This document shows positions 35,600 to 47,300 of a stretch of DNA of 64,000 bases, in pieces (position 1 is the first letter of the stretch; the number at the start of each line of letters is the position of its first letter). Made by a program: the position numbers and the translations under genes. Source of the DNA: Roridomyces roridus (taxonomy: Eukaryota; Basidiomycota; Agaricomycetes; Agaricales; Mycenaceae); contig JARKIF010000007.1 in NCBI GenBank assembly GCA_029378245.1, positions 2,418,001-2,482,000 on the forward strand. Reading direction: 5' to 3'. Under the pieces are notes generated by a model, which was not told where the DNA came from, ran no database searches, and saw only the letters and a program-made list of their open reading frames with translations.

Positions 35600-37456
35600 T
35601 CAAACTTCATGTAAAGTGGAACCTGCCAGTGTTGCCGAGGCCCGACTCAACAAAGTTACGGAAGATCTCAGGACCCCCGCCAACGCCATAGAAATTGTGG
35701 TTCCTCGCGGCGGGAGCCAATGGGCGGGATGTCTTGAATCTACATATTCTCCATATCCCATCAAATGGGCGGATTCTCCTGCAAGTACTGCAATATATTC
35801 TGCGACGCGTGTGACGTTCAATTCAAACCTCATCATGCCGATAAGAGAAACGTTGCATACCGAGTGAAAATAAGGAAGCTCTGGGAGTGCCCCCCTCAAC
35901 CCCAACGACACCAGCGACCAAAGCACCTTCTCGTTGTCTGATGCTTGTTGTCGAAACGAAAGATGTCCGACGTTCGGGAAGAGTGATTTGAGGATGTCGG
36001 TAACCACCCGGTGGTCTTCGATTGCAGAGAAGTTGACGTCCAGAAGTGTGAGTTCCGTTTGAGGAAAATGTCTCGGAAAACTGTCTGGGAGAGGATCTAT
36101 GAGTTGGGTCTCAGTAGCGTCGAATAGCAACGTGAGACTTTTCAGGTCTCTGCAAAAAAGGGAAAGAAGTTGAACGCCCATCATCGTAACCCGTGGGTAA
36201 TGTTCCATAAGAGACTCCGGGCTGTTATACGCGAGGTGGAGCTTCTCCAAATTCAACCAGGACGGCGCCATCTTCAAGATCATGGCATTGTCGATGTCGA
36301 ATCCGTGATAAGGCTCGAGGATGAGGCATGTGAGATTGGTGAACGGCTCGAGGATCCGCAGAGTGTCTGGCCCAACCACATACGTGTCGAACTCATCGTC
36401 CAATGGGATCTCGACCGCGGGGTCCTCCGCATAGAGGTGGCTGTCCCGGATGGAGAGCGTTGTCAGGGAAGCAGGGGAACAATGAGTGGCGATGGCGGTA
36501 TACAAGTTGGCAATTGTCGCAGCGTTCGGTAATCTCGTCCCCAAACCCGCATCGAAAGTGAGTTCGAGTGATGCGAGAGTGCGGAGATGCACTGTCGAAA
36601 TGAGCTGAATGATCAACTCCGGCCGTATCACGACTGAGAGCATCCGCAGCGCTGGGAAGGCCGACTCCGCGAAGAATGGAGTCGTTTCGGGGTATTCCAC
36701 GATATCGCCGCCCACGAATTGGAGATTGGGGAGTTTTGAAAGCTCAATAAACGTCTCCACGTCGATTATCGCCTGGAAACTCTCGAGCTTGGTCAGGGCC
36801 CGAACGAGCTCGGTGGTTGCTGCGCGGATGAGGGGGGATAGTGTTGGCATACGGATATGGCGATAGAGGAGTGCCAGATTGGTCAAGGCCGGCCATCTAT
36901 GACTTAGAGTCCGCAGAGCAATCAGCTCTTCCTCGGAATGGCCGGGCGTCAAACCAATCGAGTCCAGCCGAGGTGCTGAGAATATTTGGAGAACGGGGAG
37001 GATGTTGGGTTCATTATAGAGCCTGACCCATTCAATGTTTCGGAGATTGGGAAACATGCGAGTCGTGGGGCACCGCAAAGCGAGTGCTTGGAGAACGTCG
37101 ATGGGGAGCTCGACCATGGAGTCGATTTCGAAAGACCGAATGCGTGCAAAGTAAATGATGGGGCGATCCCAATCGGAGGGGCGTACATCGCGTGAAAACT
37201 GTGTCGTCAATATAACATAGACCGCGAGGGTCTGATAGCTCACCTCAAACTTCGTCTGGTTTGACACCCACAGATCCTTCGGGAACAGGGCCAGAGCTGG
37301 CTGGACCCTGGATTGATGACACCACAGGATATTGAGAGCAGGATCACGAAACGTCGTGCAAGTCCTAGCCAGAGCAGCCAGAGTTTTCGTTCCGGCGTCA
37401 CCAGATTTTCGGGGATTGCAAACGAGACGGAAGATGATGTCCAAAATCTCGGGCAT
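35600..37456 (-). CDS. F-box / leucine-rich protein of a different subfamily
   Basis: About 603 residues after removing a probable 45-base in-frame intron (KFE|GTGAGC…CACAG|FSRDV, near 37195-37240). It begins MPEILDIIFRLVCNPRK, the short N-terminal F-box seen in many mushroom proteins, followed by LAALARTCTTFRDPALNILW (residues about 27-46). The rest is a long array of leucine-rich segments (FPNLRNIEW, WPALTNLALLYRHI, LTTLSIRDSHLY, LNLEKLHLAYNSPES, DLKSLTLLFDA). It lacks the CPxCG/coiled-coil N-terminus of the three neighbours. Probably an SCF substrate receptor; target unknown. Confidence 0.8.
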   Translation of the reverse strand: MPEILDIIFRLVCNPRKSGDAGTKTLAALARTCTTFRDPALNILWCHQSRVQPALALFPKDLWVSNQTKFEVSYQTLAVYVILTTQFSRDVRPSDWDRPIIYFARIRSFEIDSMVELPIDVLQALALRCPTTRMFPNLRNIEWVRLYNEPNILPVLQIFSAPRLDSIGLTPGHSEEELIALRTLSHRWPALTNLALLYRHIRMPTLSPLIRAATTELVRALTKLESFQAIIDVETFIELSKLPNLQFVGGDIVEYPETTPFFAESAFPALRMLSVVIRPELIIQLISTVHLRTLASLELTFDAGLGTRLPNAATIANLYTAIATHCSPASLTTLSIRDSHLYAEDPAVEIPLDDEFDTYVVGPDTLRILEPFTNLTCLILEPYHGFDIDNAMILKMAPSWLNLEKLHLAYNSPESLMEHYPRVTMMGVQLLSLFCRDLKSLTLLFDATETQLIDPLPDSFPRHFPQTELTLLDVNFSAIEDHRVVTDILKSLFPNVGHLSFRQQASDNEKVLWSLVSLGLRGALPELPYFHSVCNVSLIGMMRFELNVTRVAEYIAVLAGESAHLMGYGEYVDSRHPAHWLPPRGTTISMALAGVLRSSVTLLSRASATLAGSTLHEV

Positions 37457-40050
37457 GTTGATTTTTGCGATCCATCACCGACTGCAGGCTGGGTGAAGGA
37501 TTGGATAAGGATGAACAGCGCGAGACCGTGACGCGAAGGTCGTGGTCGTGGACAAGAAGCGGTGATGTCACGTTAACGTCACGTGCCAGTGTCGGCTTGC
37601 TTGCGACTTTTCCCGATGAGTCTCGATGCCTGTCCCAACGCTTCTACAACGTGACACGACGGGTGAACTTACCTTCCTCCCGCTCAACGGATGCAGGCGC
37701 TTCCGCATTCACCGGCCCAAACCTGGACCAATACCCACCACAGAGTCTCGACGGATGCTCGAGTCAATCAGTCGTCCTCGACTTGCAGACACTCCCGATG
37801 TCCGCTCCCAGCGCTTCTAACGCACGACGTGCGAATCTAGCTTCCTTACGCTCGACGGATCTGCATCCATTGGTGCTCATCACAAGGACCCGTCGGATGT
37901 CCCTGTGAGCGCCGACTTCATCTCCTTGGATTGACACGGGTCTCCTCTAAGCCTGCGTCCTTACCCATTCGAGTTTATGGAGGAGGGAATAGTCTTAGAC
38001 TGGGACAAGGTACTCGGCTTTTATCTCTCTTGAAGCGGACTACTGACCTCCTTCAAGCTTGCCCAGGGTGACGCAAACTGTCGATCCTCATGCCCGTCCC
38101 TCCCCTTCTTCACCGCCTCACCCCTCTCCTCCTGCTACTCCCGTCCCGACGCATCGTCTACACGCACCTGTGATCACGCATCGCTCACAACCGTGGCGTT
38201 CTCGCATTTGGCACCCATTGCCACATACCGTCGTTCTCGCCGCCACACATTACCAGACCGATGTCTCGCTGTCGGAGGGAAGGAGTACAGAGAAACTCGC
38301 TGCGGGTCGAGCAGGGCTCATTCGAGAGGAAGAAGACTCCCGTAAATTTCTATCAACCGTCGAGCTCCCCGTGTCTGCTCTCGGCTCGCGGTGGAGCTTC
38401 TCCTCCGTCTGGGTTGCGTCACTTGGGGGCTGCAGGGGGACGCCGGGAGGCGTGGGAGGGCGGGACTGGGCGCATTCACGCTTCCTTCATGATTGTAGCC
38501 AGGAGGAATACTGTCAGACGAGGTACGCAGGCTTACATCTGCCCTCACGTAGGCTGCTGACCTCCTTTCCCAGGACGACGATGACCGCCCCACGTTCTAA
38601 GGTCTGCGAGTGACACAGACATCGCTTCCTCGGATCCATCTCTCCTCCTCCTCCCACTCTTGTCGCCATAGCCAAGGCCCGCCTCGTAACCCTTTCGTCT
38701 ACATGCACCATCGCTCTCGCTCGCATATTGGCCTCGTAGCGTTCTCGCATCGATAACCTCTGCCATACCGTCGTTCTCGCGTACGCAGATCGCCAGACCT
38801 GCGTCTCGCTGTATGGAGAAATTCGCTATGGCAGCGACGGACCAGACTCGCCTCCCGCAAGCGCTTCCATCTGCCGCCGTGCTCCCCGTATCTGCTCCTT
38901 AGCTCGGGGTGCAGCCTCCCCTTCGTCTGCGCGGCGCTTTCCGCCATGTGACTCCGGGATGCCCTTCGCAGCAGGGACGCGGCGTGGGCTGAGGAGCGCG
39001 AGAATGACTCATTCACGCTCCCGTTATGACCCCTGCGCGCGCTCGTGCTGCTAGCCGCATCCAGCGATGCTCGCTCGTTGCTGCGTCAGAGTAGCGCCGA
39101 CCTTCACCGACGTTGTTCTGCCCACCTTTCGGGCAGCAGGAGTGCCTACCGAGGGCAAGGGTGGATATCGAGTGCTGGCCACCCTACACGCATCACCGCA
39201 CCTTGCTCGTGGTCCTTGTACGAGAGCGCGGGGTCCGTGATGAGCGAAGCGCGGCGTTGGGGGTCGAGGGATGTGATGGGCGTGAGGAGGATAGGGACGA
39301 CTTGGAGGGTGGTAGAAGATCCCTGGCCACTGCACCTCTCCTACGTCGGAGCGAGGGCGGGAGCGGATTCATAATCATGCATCCTAGACCGACGCGTCTT
39401 GCCGCAGACTTCGGGAACGAGGAGCACCTTGTATCGAGGGCGGAGCGGGTCCGAGATGCGTGATGCACGGCGCTGGAGGAGGATTTGAAAAGGAAGAGGG
39501 TCGCTGCGCTCGCTCTATCTGTTGCTGGTCATCCACTGACGATTGATTTTAGATCTGGCGGATTCGTCGGGTGCGGTAAATCCGGGAGGGCTTGTGTGGA
39601 GGACCGGGGACTTCGGTACGCCATCATACCTCCTCCCACTGCCGCATATTCACGGTCATCCAGAGGCGCGTCTCGTTACGCCTACTAGGCAGATGGCGGC
39701 GATGGTGATATGGGAGAATGCGGCCCTGCTCGTACGAGTCCTGCGCTTCATGCACGGGGTCCTTCACTCCCTTTGCTCGCTGCCCCGACGCCCGTCGTCC
39801 CCGATTGTCGATGGCTACATGAATTCCCTGACGGATTTCTAAAACGGGCCAAGACGCCAGCATCCATATTAGGCAAAAGAATCTTGCAGTATTTCGTGTG
39901 TAGCATAAGAAAGCGAAGAAGTGTACAATATATTCTAATCCCAAGTAAGTACCCAGTATACAATGTGTAAAGTACAGCAAATAGATAGCATATAAGTCAA
40001 GTGGGTGCGTGCGAGAGGCTAGAGCAGCGTGGATCGGGAGCGCGACTGGC
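37457..40050. other. GC-rich gene-poor region with degenerate duplications
   Basis: No recognisable gene. Two diverged copies of a roughly 540-base unit occur in tandem: CGTCTACA(C/T)GCACC at about 38156 and 38697, and ATACCGTCGTTCTCGC at about 38226 and 38765, with similar text between. Smaller duplications occur near 37640-37880 (each with a GAC/TCGACGGAT…GCATTC-like core). Stops are rare because of high GC, so many open frames appear on both strands; they are not credible genes. Confidence 0.5.
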
Positions 40051-41235
40051 TCAAGCTACGACTACGCGCGCCCCTGGAGCAGTCTGGCTCCGGCCGCGGG
40101 TAGGCTTCAAGCTCCACCAGCGAGTGCGTGCGGATGACAAGGAGCTGGCATTACTGTCGTCGGGAGACAGTGGCGTGGGGGAGTCAGCGTTAGGCACGAG
40201 GGTCCTAAGCCCTGGCAGATCCACACTTGCCCTCGACCCCAAGCTGCTGCTGCGCAACGAGGTCGTCTCATCCTCCTCCGCAGTGACAAGCTTGGTGAAC
40301 GGATTGAGCAGCCTCGGGTCGTGCACAGGCGTGGGATTAAAGAGCGCGTCGATGAGGGAGGCTGTGGCATCGGGTCCGTAGGCACGGGGGAGGGCACGCA
40401 GGTCAAAGACGCCAGGGTCGACGGGTGAGTGTGAATAGACATCTAGAGCACGTGGACGAGTGCGGTGAATGTCTACGAGCGTCGACGACGAACCCGAGAA
40501 GATGTCATCGAGGGGAAGGGGCGGGGCGGTGAAGTGGGGGAAAGGATGTCTGCTCGGGGTGGGTTCGACGTGTACCGAGAGACGTAGAGTCGCGTTGGTC
40601 TTGCTATCGCAGAGAAGATAGCGCCTCGTGACGGTGCCCTTGCCTTGCTGGTGATTGGGAACACTGTCGACGAATTCGGCCAGGTCGAGCTCGATGGTGC
40701 CGAGTCGAGGATTGGCAGGGGCGTTTGGATCGTGCGCGATGACGCGTTGGAGAACGGTGAGCTTGAATGGGTGCGGGAGGAGCTTGTGCGTGTGCCGCTC
40801 GATGGACATTTGCACCACGGTCGAAAGTGGGTGCTCCCAAGTCACCGAGTGGTCACGTAGGGGAAGCCAGGGGGTACGGCCACGCGTCGAGGTCGAACCC
40901 TCGGGGTAGTCGTCGTCCATCGACAGGCTCGAGTCGGATGACCCTTTGCGCCGAGGCGGGATAGCGTAGACACGTGGATCGTCGCTGCTAGCCATGCTAT
41001 AGCTGTCACCGGAATCGTGGTCCCAGGAGTCACGACTGTCCCTCGCCTTCATGTGCGTGGTGTTCTTGAACCTCCAGCGGCAGCCAAACTCGCCACCGAG
41101 CAGGGGCACGCTCGCGAGCTGGTGGATGGTGATACGGACATTGAAGCGCGCGTGTCGTGGGAGAAGATGAGCCAAGTGGGCTCTAAGTTTTCCGCCCGAG
41201 GGCGCGTCGTCGAGTTCTGAGGTGTGGGCTGACAT
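40051..41235 (-). CDS. NT-C2 (EEIG/EHBP1-type) domain protein
   Basis: Single exon, 394 residues, start codon in a good context (CCACCATG). The N-terminal half is an NT-C2 domain: ARFNVRITIHQLASVPLLGG (residues about 28-48), FGCRWRFKNTTHMKARDS, DHSVTWEHPLSTVVQM (about 127-143), LTVLQRVIAHDPNAPANP, LGTIELDLAEFVDS and TRRYLLCDSKTNATLRLSV. A low-complexity Ser/Asp insert (residues about 75-115) sits between the strands, as is common in fungal members. The C-terminal half is disordered and Ser/Pro-rich. NT-C2 domains bind membranes or Rab-type partners in trafficking and cytoskeletal links; no catalytic function is expected. Confidence 0.85.
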   Translation of the reverse strand: MSAHTSELDDAPSGGKLRAHLAHLLPRHARFNVRITIHQLASVPLLGGEFGCRWRFKNTTHMKARDSRDSWDHDSGDSYSMASSDDPRVYAIPPRRKGSSDSSLSMDDDYPEGSTSTRGRTPWLPLRDHSVTWEHPLSTVVQMSIERHTHKLLPHPFKLTVLQRVIAHDPNAPANPRLGTIELDLAEFVDSVPNHQQGKGTVTRRYLLCDSKTNATLRLSVHVEPTPSRHPFPHFTAPPLPLDDIFSGSSSTLVDIHRTRPRALDVYSHSPVDPGVFDLRALPRAYGPDATASLIDALFNPTPVHDPRLLNPFTKLVTAEEDETTSLRSSSLGSRASVDLPGLRTLVPNADSPTPLSPDDSNASSLSSARTRWWSLKPTRGRSQTAPGARVVVA

Positions 41236-42078
41236 GGTGGCATTTGCGCAGAGAGGTCGAGCTCATGGTGTTTTTGGGAGACTTCCGTTTGGCATCATTG
41301 ATCAATGATCTCCACTTTTCTCCGGAACCGTCTTCTGCTTGCCCCATTGTTCCTCCGCTTGCTTCCGCAGTCGGTTCTCGCCGTTTGACTGTGGAATAAG
41401 ACCCACCTAATCCGCATGTCTCGCGTCAAGCAAGGGATGGTGGGTTCATGACTCCATACGCCTTTGATATTCTGCTCTCCTTGGCGCTCTTGCCGCAGCT
41501 TGCATCCAATGTGCCCCACGGCGTCTGTATAAACCCTGGACTACTTCCGAAAGGACCCGACTCTGAGCTCTTCATCCGCTGCTCACAGTTGTTCCGGCAC
41601 TGGGACCTCCTCATGTCATCGACTCGGACACATCTTACGGCCCCCGTTCGTCGACTGCTTGAGTCCGTTGATCTCCATGCATACATACAACGGCTTCCGA
41701 GGCTGGATTTATAGGATAAAGCTGTAAGGCCGGCAAGCGGCAGGGCCTGCTACCGCTCAATGCCGACAGGTGCTTACTTACTTACCACCGAGACACCCAG
41801 AATCAACTAAGAATCAACTGCATATTATTATCCACAACTCCATTTCAGTCGTCGCTCGTCCGTGCACCCCGGCGTGCCGCACTCCCTCGCTCCTCCCCTC
41901 CCCTGCAAGCAAGACTCAAGTCACGAAATGTGAGTTGAAGCAAAAATAACACTACAGCATCATTGATTGTGTCGTCGCTCGTCCGTGCGCCGCACTCCCT
42001 CGCTCCCCTTGCAAAAACAAAGTCTTCGGCAAGTTCATTGGTCTTTACTGTCCGAGAATAACGGAGTGCTCTGGCAGA
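41236..42078. other. Spacer with a short direct repeat
   Basis: GTCGTCGCTCGTCCGTGC occurs at 41848 and again at 41971 (123 bases apart), each followed within a few bases by a CCGCACTCCCTCGCTCC-like stretch. This looks like a small tandem duplication. No gene recognised. Confidence 0.5.
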
Positions 42079-42086
42079 GACATGGC

Positions 42087-42447
42087 TAGGGTTGGACACG
42101 GGTTCATACCCGTACGGGTAAAAACCGCGGAAATGGACCCGCGGGTTGCACGGGTACGGGTACGGGTCAGAGATTCCGACCCGGCTCAAACCCGCGACCG
42201 ACCCGTGCATGCGGCCATTGCGTCGGCATAGGTGGCATCCAATTTCCAAGGGTTTTTCGATGAAAGTCTGTGATTGCAAGGGTGATAATGACAAGAATGG
42301 GGACAATCTGAACTCACTTCGATGTATTTCAAGCCGTCTACCCGCGGGTATACGGGTTGTGACCCGTACCCGTGCGGGTCGGGTCAAGCACGGGTACGGG
42401 TACGGGTCGACCCTCTGTGACCCGTACCCGACCCGTGTCCAACCCTA
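42087..42447. mobile_element. hAT MITE, 361 bp, 8-bp target duplication
   Basis: Ends are TAGGGTTGGACACGGGT and its exact reverse complement. GACATGGC flanks both sides (42079-42086 and 42448-42455), a perfect 8-bp duplication typical of hAT transposition, and the TAGGG terminus fits hAT. Inside, ACGGGT/ACCCGT is repeated many times close to each end, like the subterminal motifs that hAT transposases bind. No coding capacity. Confidence 0.92.
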
Positions 42448-42455
42448 GACATGGC

Positions 42456-43210
42456 AAGCTTCTGCTTGGCAAGAAATCGGGAGGCGGCGGGAGGAGGCGG
42501 GATGCAAAAACGGAAGGGGTTCCTTGAGGCTTGTGACAGTCCTGGGATTTCCTTCGGCAAAGAACCCAACATCTGTGCATGACATTTGCACAGATGTTGA
42601 AAAATCAATCGGATAGGACTGCTCCCGGGAGTTGAGGTCATCCATATTGCGCTGAGGGTGCGGCAATCATCAGCTTCAACAAGAATTTGGCTGGATCCAT
42701 CAGTGCTGACGCAAAACCGAACGACAAAAAGGTGATGGCCCGCCAAAACCAAAAATTAGGGCGCCCTATAGAAACCTGTACCTAACGGTATCAGGAATAA
42801 TCTCCGGATTATACATCTAGATTCCATGTTGCGCTCTGGCCCCACTTTGTGCCGCCTAGATTACGACTTGACGCAATGTTCGAGCATGCAAAAATTATGA
42901 GACCTGGGCATTATGACTTTCTTTCCCTTGCGGTTCATGTGGGCGAGTTGAAGGCTGAACAGTCTTTGATTTTGGGATTCTGTCAATTTCCGAGTCTAAG
43001 GCGATAAAGATGGACAGCCCGTGCTTACCGTTCGAGGCGCGGGGTACGAATTATACTCGGGATCTACTGGTGAGTACTTTGTCGCTCCATTGATTGGACG
43101 ACACTCATCGACCCATGGAACAGAAGTCAGCTGAGATTGGTGTTACAAGTATTGCACAAATAACTAACTCAGGTGGCCTAATCCCAGAATTACATTGTTT
43201 TCGCCGAATC
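42456..43210. other. Spacer, no feature recognised
   Basis: Lies between the MITE and the RING gene. A short open frame on the minus strand (about 42338-42752) crosses the MITE end and has no domain, so it is not called. Confidence 0.45.
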
Positions 43211-43832
43211 TCACACCACAGTCACTAGCTCGAGCCAAGCAGGACGGAGTCCAGCCGTCGTCAGCGCTCGCTCGGTTTCTCGATCGCGGCACAACTCCTC
43301 GATGCTGACTTGCCTGCCGCAATAGCAGCTCTTTCTGTCCTTCGAGCCCCTCCGTTCGTTCAACCACTGTTCAATGCAGGCTTTGCAGAAGGTGTGGTCG
43401 CACGGCGCTCTACAGTATTTGTGTGTGTGAACGAACGCGGCGCGGATGAGTTGAGGCTGTTGAGCGACGCACCGAACAGGATTGTTGAATGTGTCATGAC
43501 AGAACTTGCACTGAAACTCTACACCAGAGTCATTGTCCTGCGAAGATGAAAGATAAAATACAAAATGCAGACTCACCTTCGGCTTCCTCGGTTCCCTCGA
43601 TGAAGAACCAGCGCCACAGACGCTGGATAACGGTAGTAGGCTGCCACTTGAAGGCTTTTCCCCGTGCTTCAAGGTCCCGCTCTCTCCGGCGTAGCTCTCC
43701 TTCTCGACGCACCGATCTTGCTTACCTCGCGTCCAAGGCCTCCTCCTGATCTCTCGCCGCGGTGTCTATGATCTCTGCAGCCAGTCTCCCTCCTTTGAAG
43801 ATGACTCCGTGACTGTGAGGAATTGAGGACAT
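43211..43832 (-). CDS. Small RING-finger protein (putative E3 ligase)
   Basis: The start at 43832 gives MSSIPHSHGVIFKGGRLAAE, then a helical charged stretch DTAARDQEEALDAR, an intron, RRRERDLEARGKAFKWQPTT and EGTEEAE. The intron that ends GGTGTAG near 43526 joins this to EFQCKFCHDTFNNPV, and a second intron ends ACTGTAG before APCDHTFCKACIEQWLNERR. The RING pattern is C-x2-C (CKFC), C-x-H-x2-C-x2-C (CDHTFCKAC), then CYC, where the last pair is C-x1-C rather than the usual C-x2-C. The protein has about 150 residues and ends LVTVV at 43211. RING proteins pass ubiquitin from an E2 to a substrate. The altered last zinc pair may weaken zinc binding. Confidence 0.65.
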
Positions 43833-43959
43833 CTAAGCACTGGGAGGGTGGAAGTGGAGGACAAGGTGTAAAACAAAGAGACAAAGACCGGCGAATAAGG
43901 AATCAGGATAGCTTTTGTGACAACAAAGAAATCGCCGGGTTCTGGAAGAATTTTGAGAA

Positions 43960-44245
43960 GAATCAATGTCTCGCCGAATTTCAAACCACCGTCACCGGCT
44001 CTGGTCAAGCCAGACGGAGTCCAGCCGTTGTCATGACTCATTGCTCTGAGCCCACTGGCAGGGCCCTCGGTGTCTCGATCATCCGATTGCGCAAATCTTC
44101 TAATTCAATCGTGAGTCGTGATTTCCCTGACGCACAGCGGGCACGCCCACTTCGACTCGGACCCGTCCGACTCATTGGCCATTGGGTGGTTCAACGACCG
44201 TTCAATGCAGTTCTTACACAAAGAAGGCGCACGTGAGCAATCGGG
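43960..44245 (-). pseudogene. Partial second RING copy
   Basis: The minus strand encodes LCKNCIERSLNHP followed by WACPLCVREITTHD, the second half of a RING with a normal C-x2-C pair, and then a tail TTAGLRPAWLEPVTVV near 44030-43985 that matches the C-terminus of the RING gene at 43211 (TTAGLRPAWLELVTVV). The first zinc pair and the start are not visible. This is best explained as a truncated tandem duplicate. Confidence 0.6.
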
Positions 44246-44342
44246 CCAAATCAGGATCAAATGGCAAAAATCTACCATGTGCAAGTAAAGTATTTAAAGC
44301 CGTAATGTGACACGTAGCACACCCACCTTGCTTCCCACTCTC

Positions 44343-47300
44343 ATGGACCCCAGCACTGTGGTCAAAGCAGGCTCTGGCACCCAAGGAAATCTAACGACAT
44401 CCCTTGACTCAGGATCAGATTGGATTGGAGGATTGCTCCGGCTAGCCAAGGGAATGGAGGCTGCAGGAGAGTTTGCACCATTCCCATACATCAAAGGGGC
44501 TTGTGGAGTGGTTGTGAGTGTGATTGAAGTTGTCCAAGTGCGTGTCTCCTTGCATGGCTGCAAATGTACTTGGCTTACCAAAGTTGAACCACAGGAAGTC
44601 AAACGTAATCGAGAGGATCTTCAAGAGCTATGTGAAGGTATCGGAAGAATTTTGAATATCCTTCAGAATGAGATGGGAAACCATAGCGGAGGGGTGGATA
44701 AATTCAAGGATCTTTGTGAAGGCTTTGAAAGGTAAGCATCCAGAAAGTATGTCACATTGACAATCCTCACTCAGAGAATGCAGATGTCTCAGGGAGATCC
44801 TGAAATCCGTAAAGATACTTGCAAAAAAACCTCAAGGTTTTCGTGGTCATGCCAAAGAGATATTCCACTTGGACAGCACCAAAGCGCAAATTGCTGGTCA
44901 TCAGAGGAAAATAGAGGAATTCCGCAAAGACTTTCTAGTATGTGGACAGATTCCATACCATTGGGACTCCATTGAAAGCATCGGCAGCTCCGTATCAGCA
45001 TGCGCATTGGATTTCATCTCTTGGGAACCAACAGTATGAGGTTTCTTGGCATGAGGAGAACTGACAAGAATGGTGATTTGCAGACCCAAATAAAGCACAG
45101 ATTCCTTTGAAAACCAATGAATGTCCTGCACCTTCAAGAGTTTTCCAGGGGCGCCAGAGAATTTTGCAGGAAGTGAAGGCCTTTTTTGACAATGGCACTG
45201 TGAAACAGCATATATGTCTGCTCCATGGACTAGGGGGTTCCGGCAAAACCCAGATTGCCCTCAAATTCATTGATGACTCGGCATCCAAGTATGTCGTCTT
45301 GTGTTGGGTGCCTGTTATTGCAACTGACTCAAATTTGAAGATTTACAGATCTCTTTTTTCTTGACATGAGTAGCCAGACAACAATTGAAGCTGGCTTGAA
45401 GAATATTGCCATCATCAAGCAGATAGGGAGCACCCAAGAGGATGCAATGAAATGGCTTACGGATGTGCAGAGCAACTGGTTCCTGCTCTTTGACAATGCA
45501 GATGATCCAAACATAAACTTGGATCCCTATCTTCCCAGGTGTAATCAAGGGAATATATTGATCACATCCCGGAACCCTGGCCTCTGTGTTCATGCTGGTG
45601 CTCATTGGATTGTGTCTGATATGGAAGAGACAGATGCTGCGGTGCTGCTGCTCAAAGGTGCTGCCAAAGATGTGACAGACGAAAACATGGAAACTGCCAA
45701 AGAGATCAGCCAGGTAAATTCAAACTGACCATTTGGAACATTATTCATCCTCTTTGCAGGCTCTGTATTGTCTGCCACTGGCTATTGCCCAAGCCAGTGC
45801 TTTTATTGCAAAATCAGGAAAATTCAAGGGTTACTTGAAAGTGTACAGACAAAATCGGGACAAATTACTGGGTGAAAAACCTACTCAGCAACAAGATGGC
45901 TATGCACAGTCTGTGTATACTACCTGGGAGATGAGCTTTCACAGGCTCAGCCACACTGCACAAACACTGCTACAGTTGTGCTCATGCTTGCACTATCAAG
46001 GAATCTCTGAGATGATATTCCAGAATGCAGCCAAATATAACACAGATCATGAACCAGATGGACCATCACAGAAACAACTATGTGATGCCTATAAATTCAT
46101 TGCAAACTTCCAGAATCAGGCTGGTCAATGGGATTCCCTGGCATTCATTGAAGTTGCAACTGAATTGCAGGCATATGCTCTCATTAGTTTTGATGAAGAA
46201 ACAGCAGTCTTCTCCATCCATCCACTGGTGCATGGTTGGTGTCAAAGGTTGGCAGTCAACCAGGTGGAAGTGATGATAAATCTCATGGGAATGTCAATCT
46301 CTGCCGGAGATTATTCAGATGCACAAAGTGTAGGGATGTTGCCTCATTTGTGGACCCTGATAGAGGATGAGGTGGGAAGGTCACCAGAGTGGAATGAGCA
46401 ATTTGCCAAGATATACTTCCAGAGCTTCAAGTTCCAATTGGCTACAGAATTTTGGGGTCACGTATGGAGGGAAAAACAAGATAGACATGGAGAGAATCAT
46501 CCGCAGACTTTGAATTCCATGGAACGTCTTGGTATATCATATCGAGGACTTGGGCAGTTCAGTGATGCACTACAACTACAAATGGTGGTCCTGGAGAAGC
46601 GAAAGGAGCTTCTGGGTGAGGAGCATCCAGACACCCTATCGGCAATGGTTTACCTGGCCATCACACACAACGGGCTTGGACATTTCAATCATGCACTGCT
46701 ACTGCAGACCTTAGTCCTTGAGACGCAAAAGGAGCTGCTGGGCGAGGAGCATCTAGACACCCTGATGGCAATGGGAAACCTGGCTTGCACACACAGTAAC
46801 CTTGGACAGTTCAATGATGCACTGCCACTGGAGACTTTGGTCCTTGAGAAGCGAAGAAAGGTTCTGGGCGAGGAGCATCCAGACACCCTGATGGCAATGG
46901 GAAACCTGGCTTGCACACACAGTCACCTTGGACAGTTCAATCATGCACTGCCACTGGAGACCTTGGTCCTTGAGAAGCAAAAGAAGCTTCTGGGCGAGGA
47001 GCATCCAGACACCCTATGGGCAATGGGAAACCTGGCCATCACACACAAGGAGCTTGGAGAGTTCAATGATGCACTGCCGCTTCACACCTTGGTCCTTGAG
47101 AAGCGAAAGAAGCTTCTGGGCGAGGAGCATCCAGACACCCTATGGGCAATGGGAAACCTGGCCATCACACACAAGGAGCTTGGACAGTTCAATGATGCAC
47201 TGCTACTGGAGACATTTGTCCTTGGGAAGCGAAAGAAGCTTCTGGGTGAGGAGCATCCAGACACCCTATCTGCAATGGGAAACCTGGCCATCACACACAA

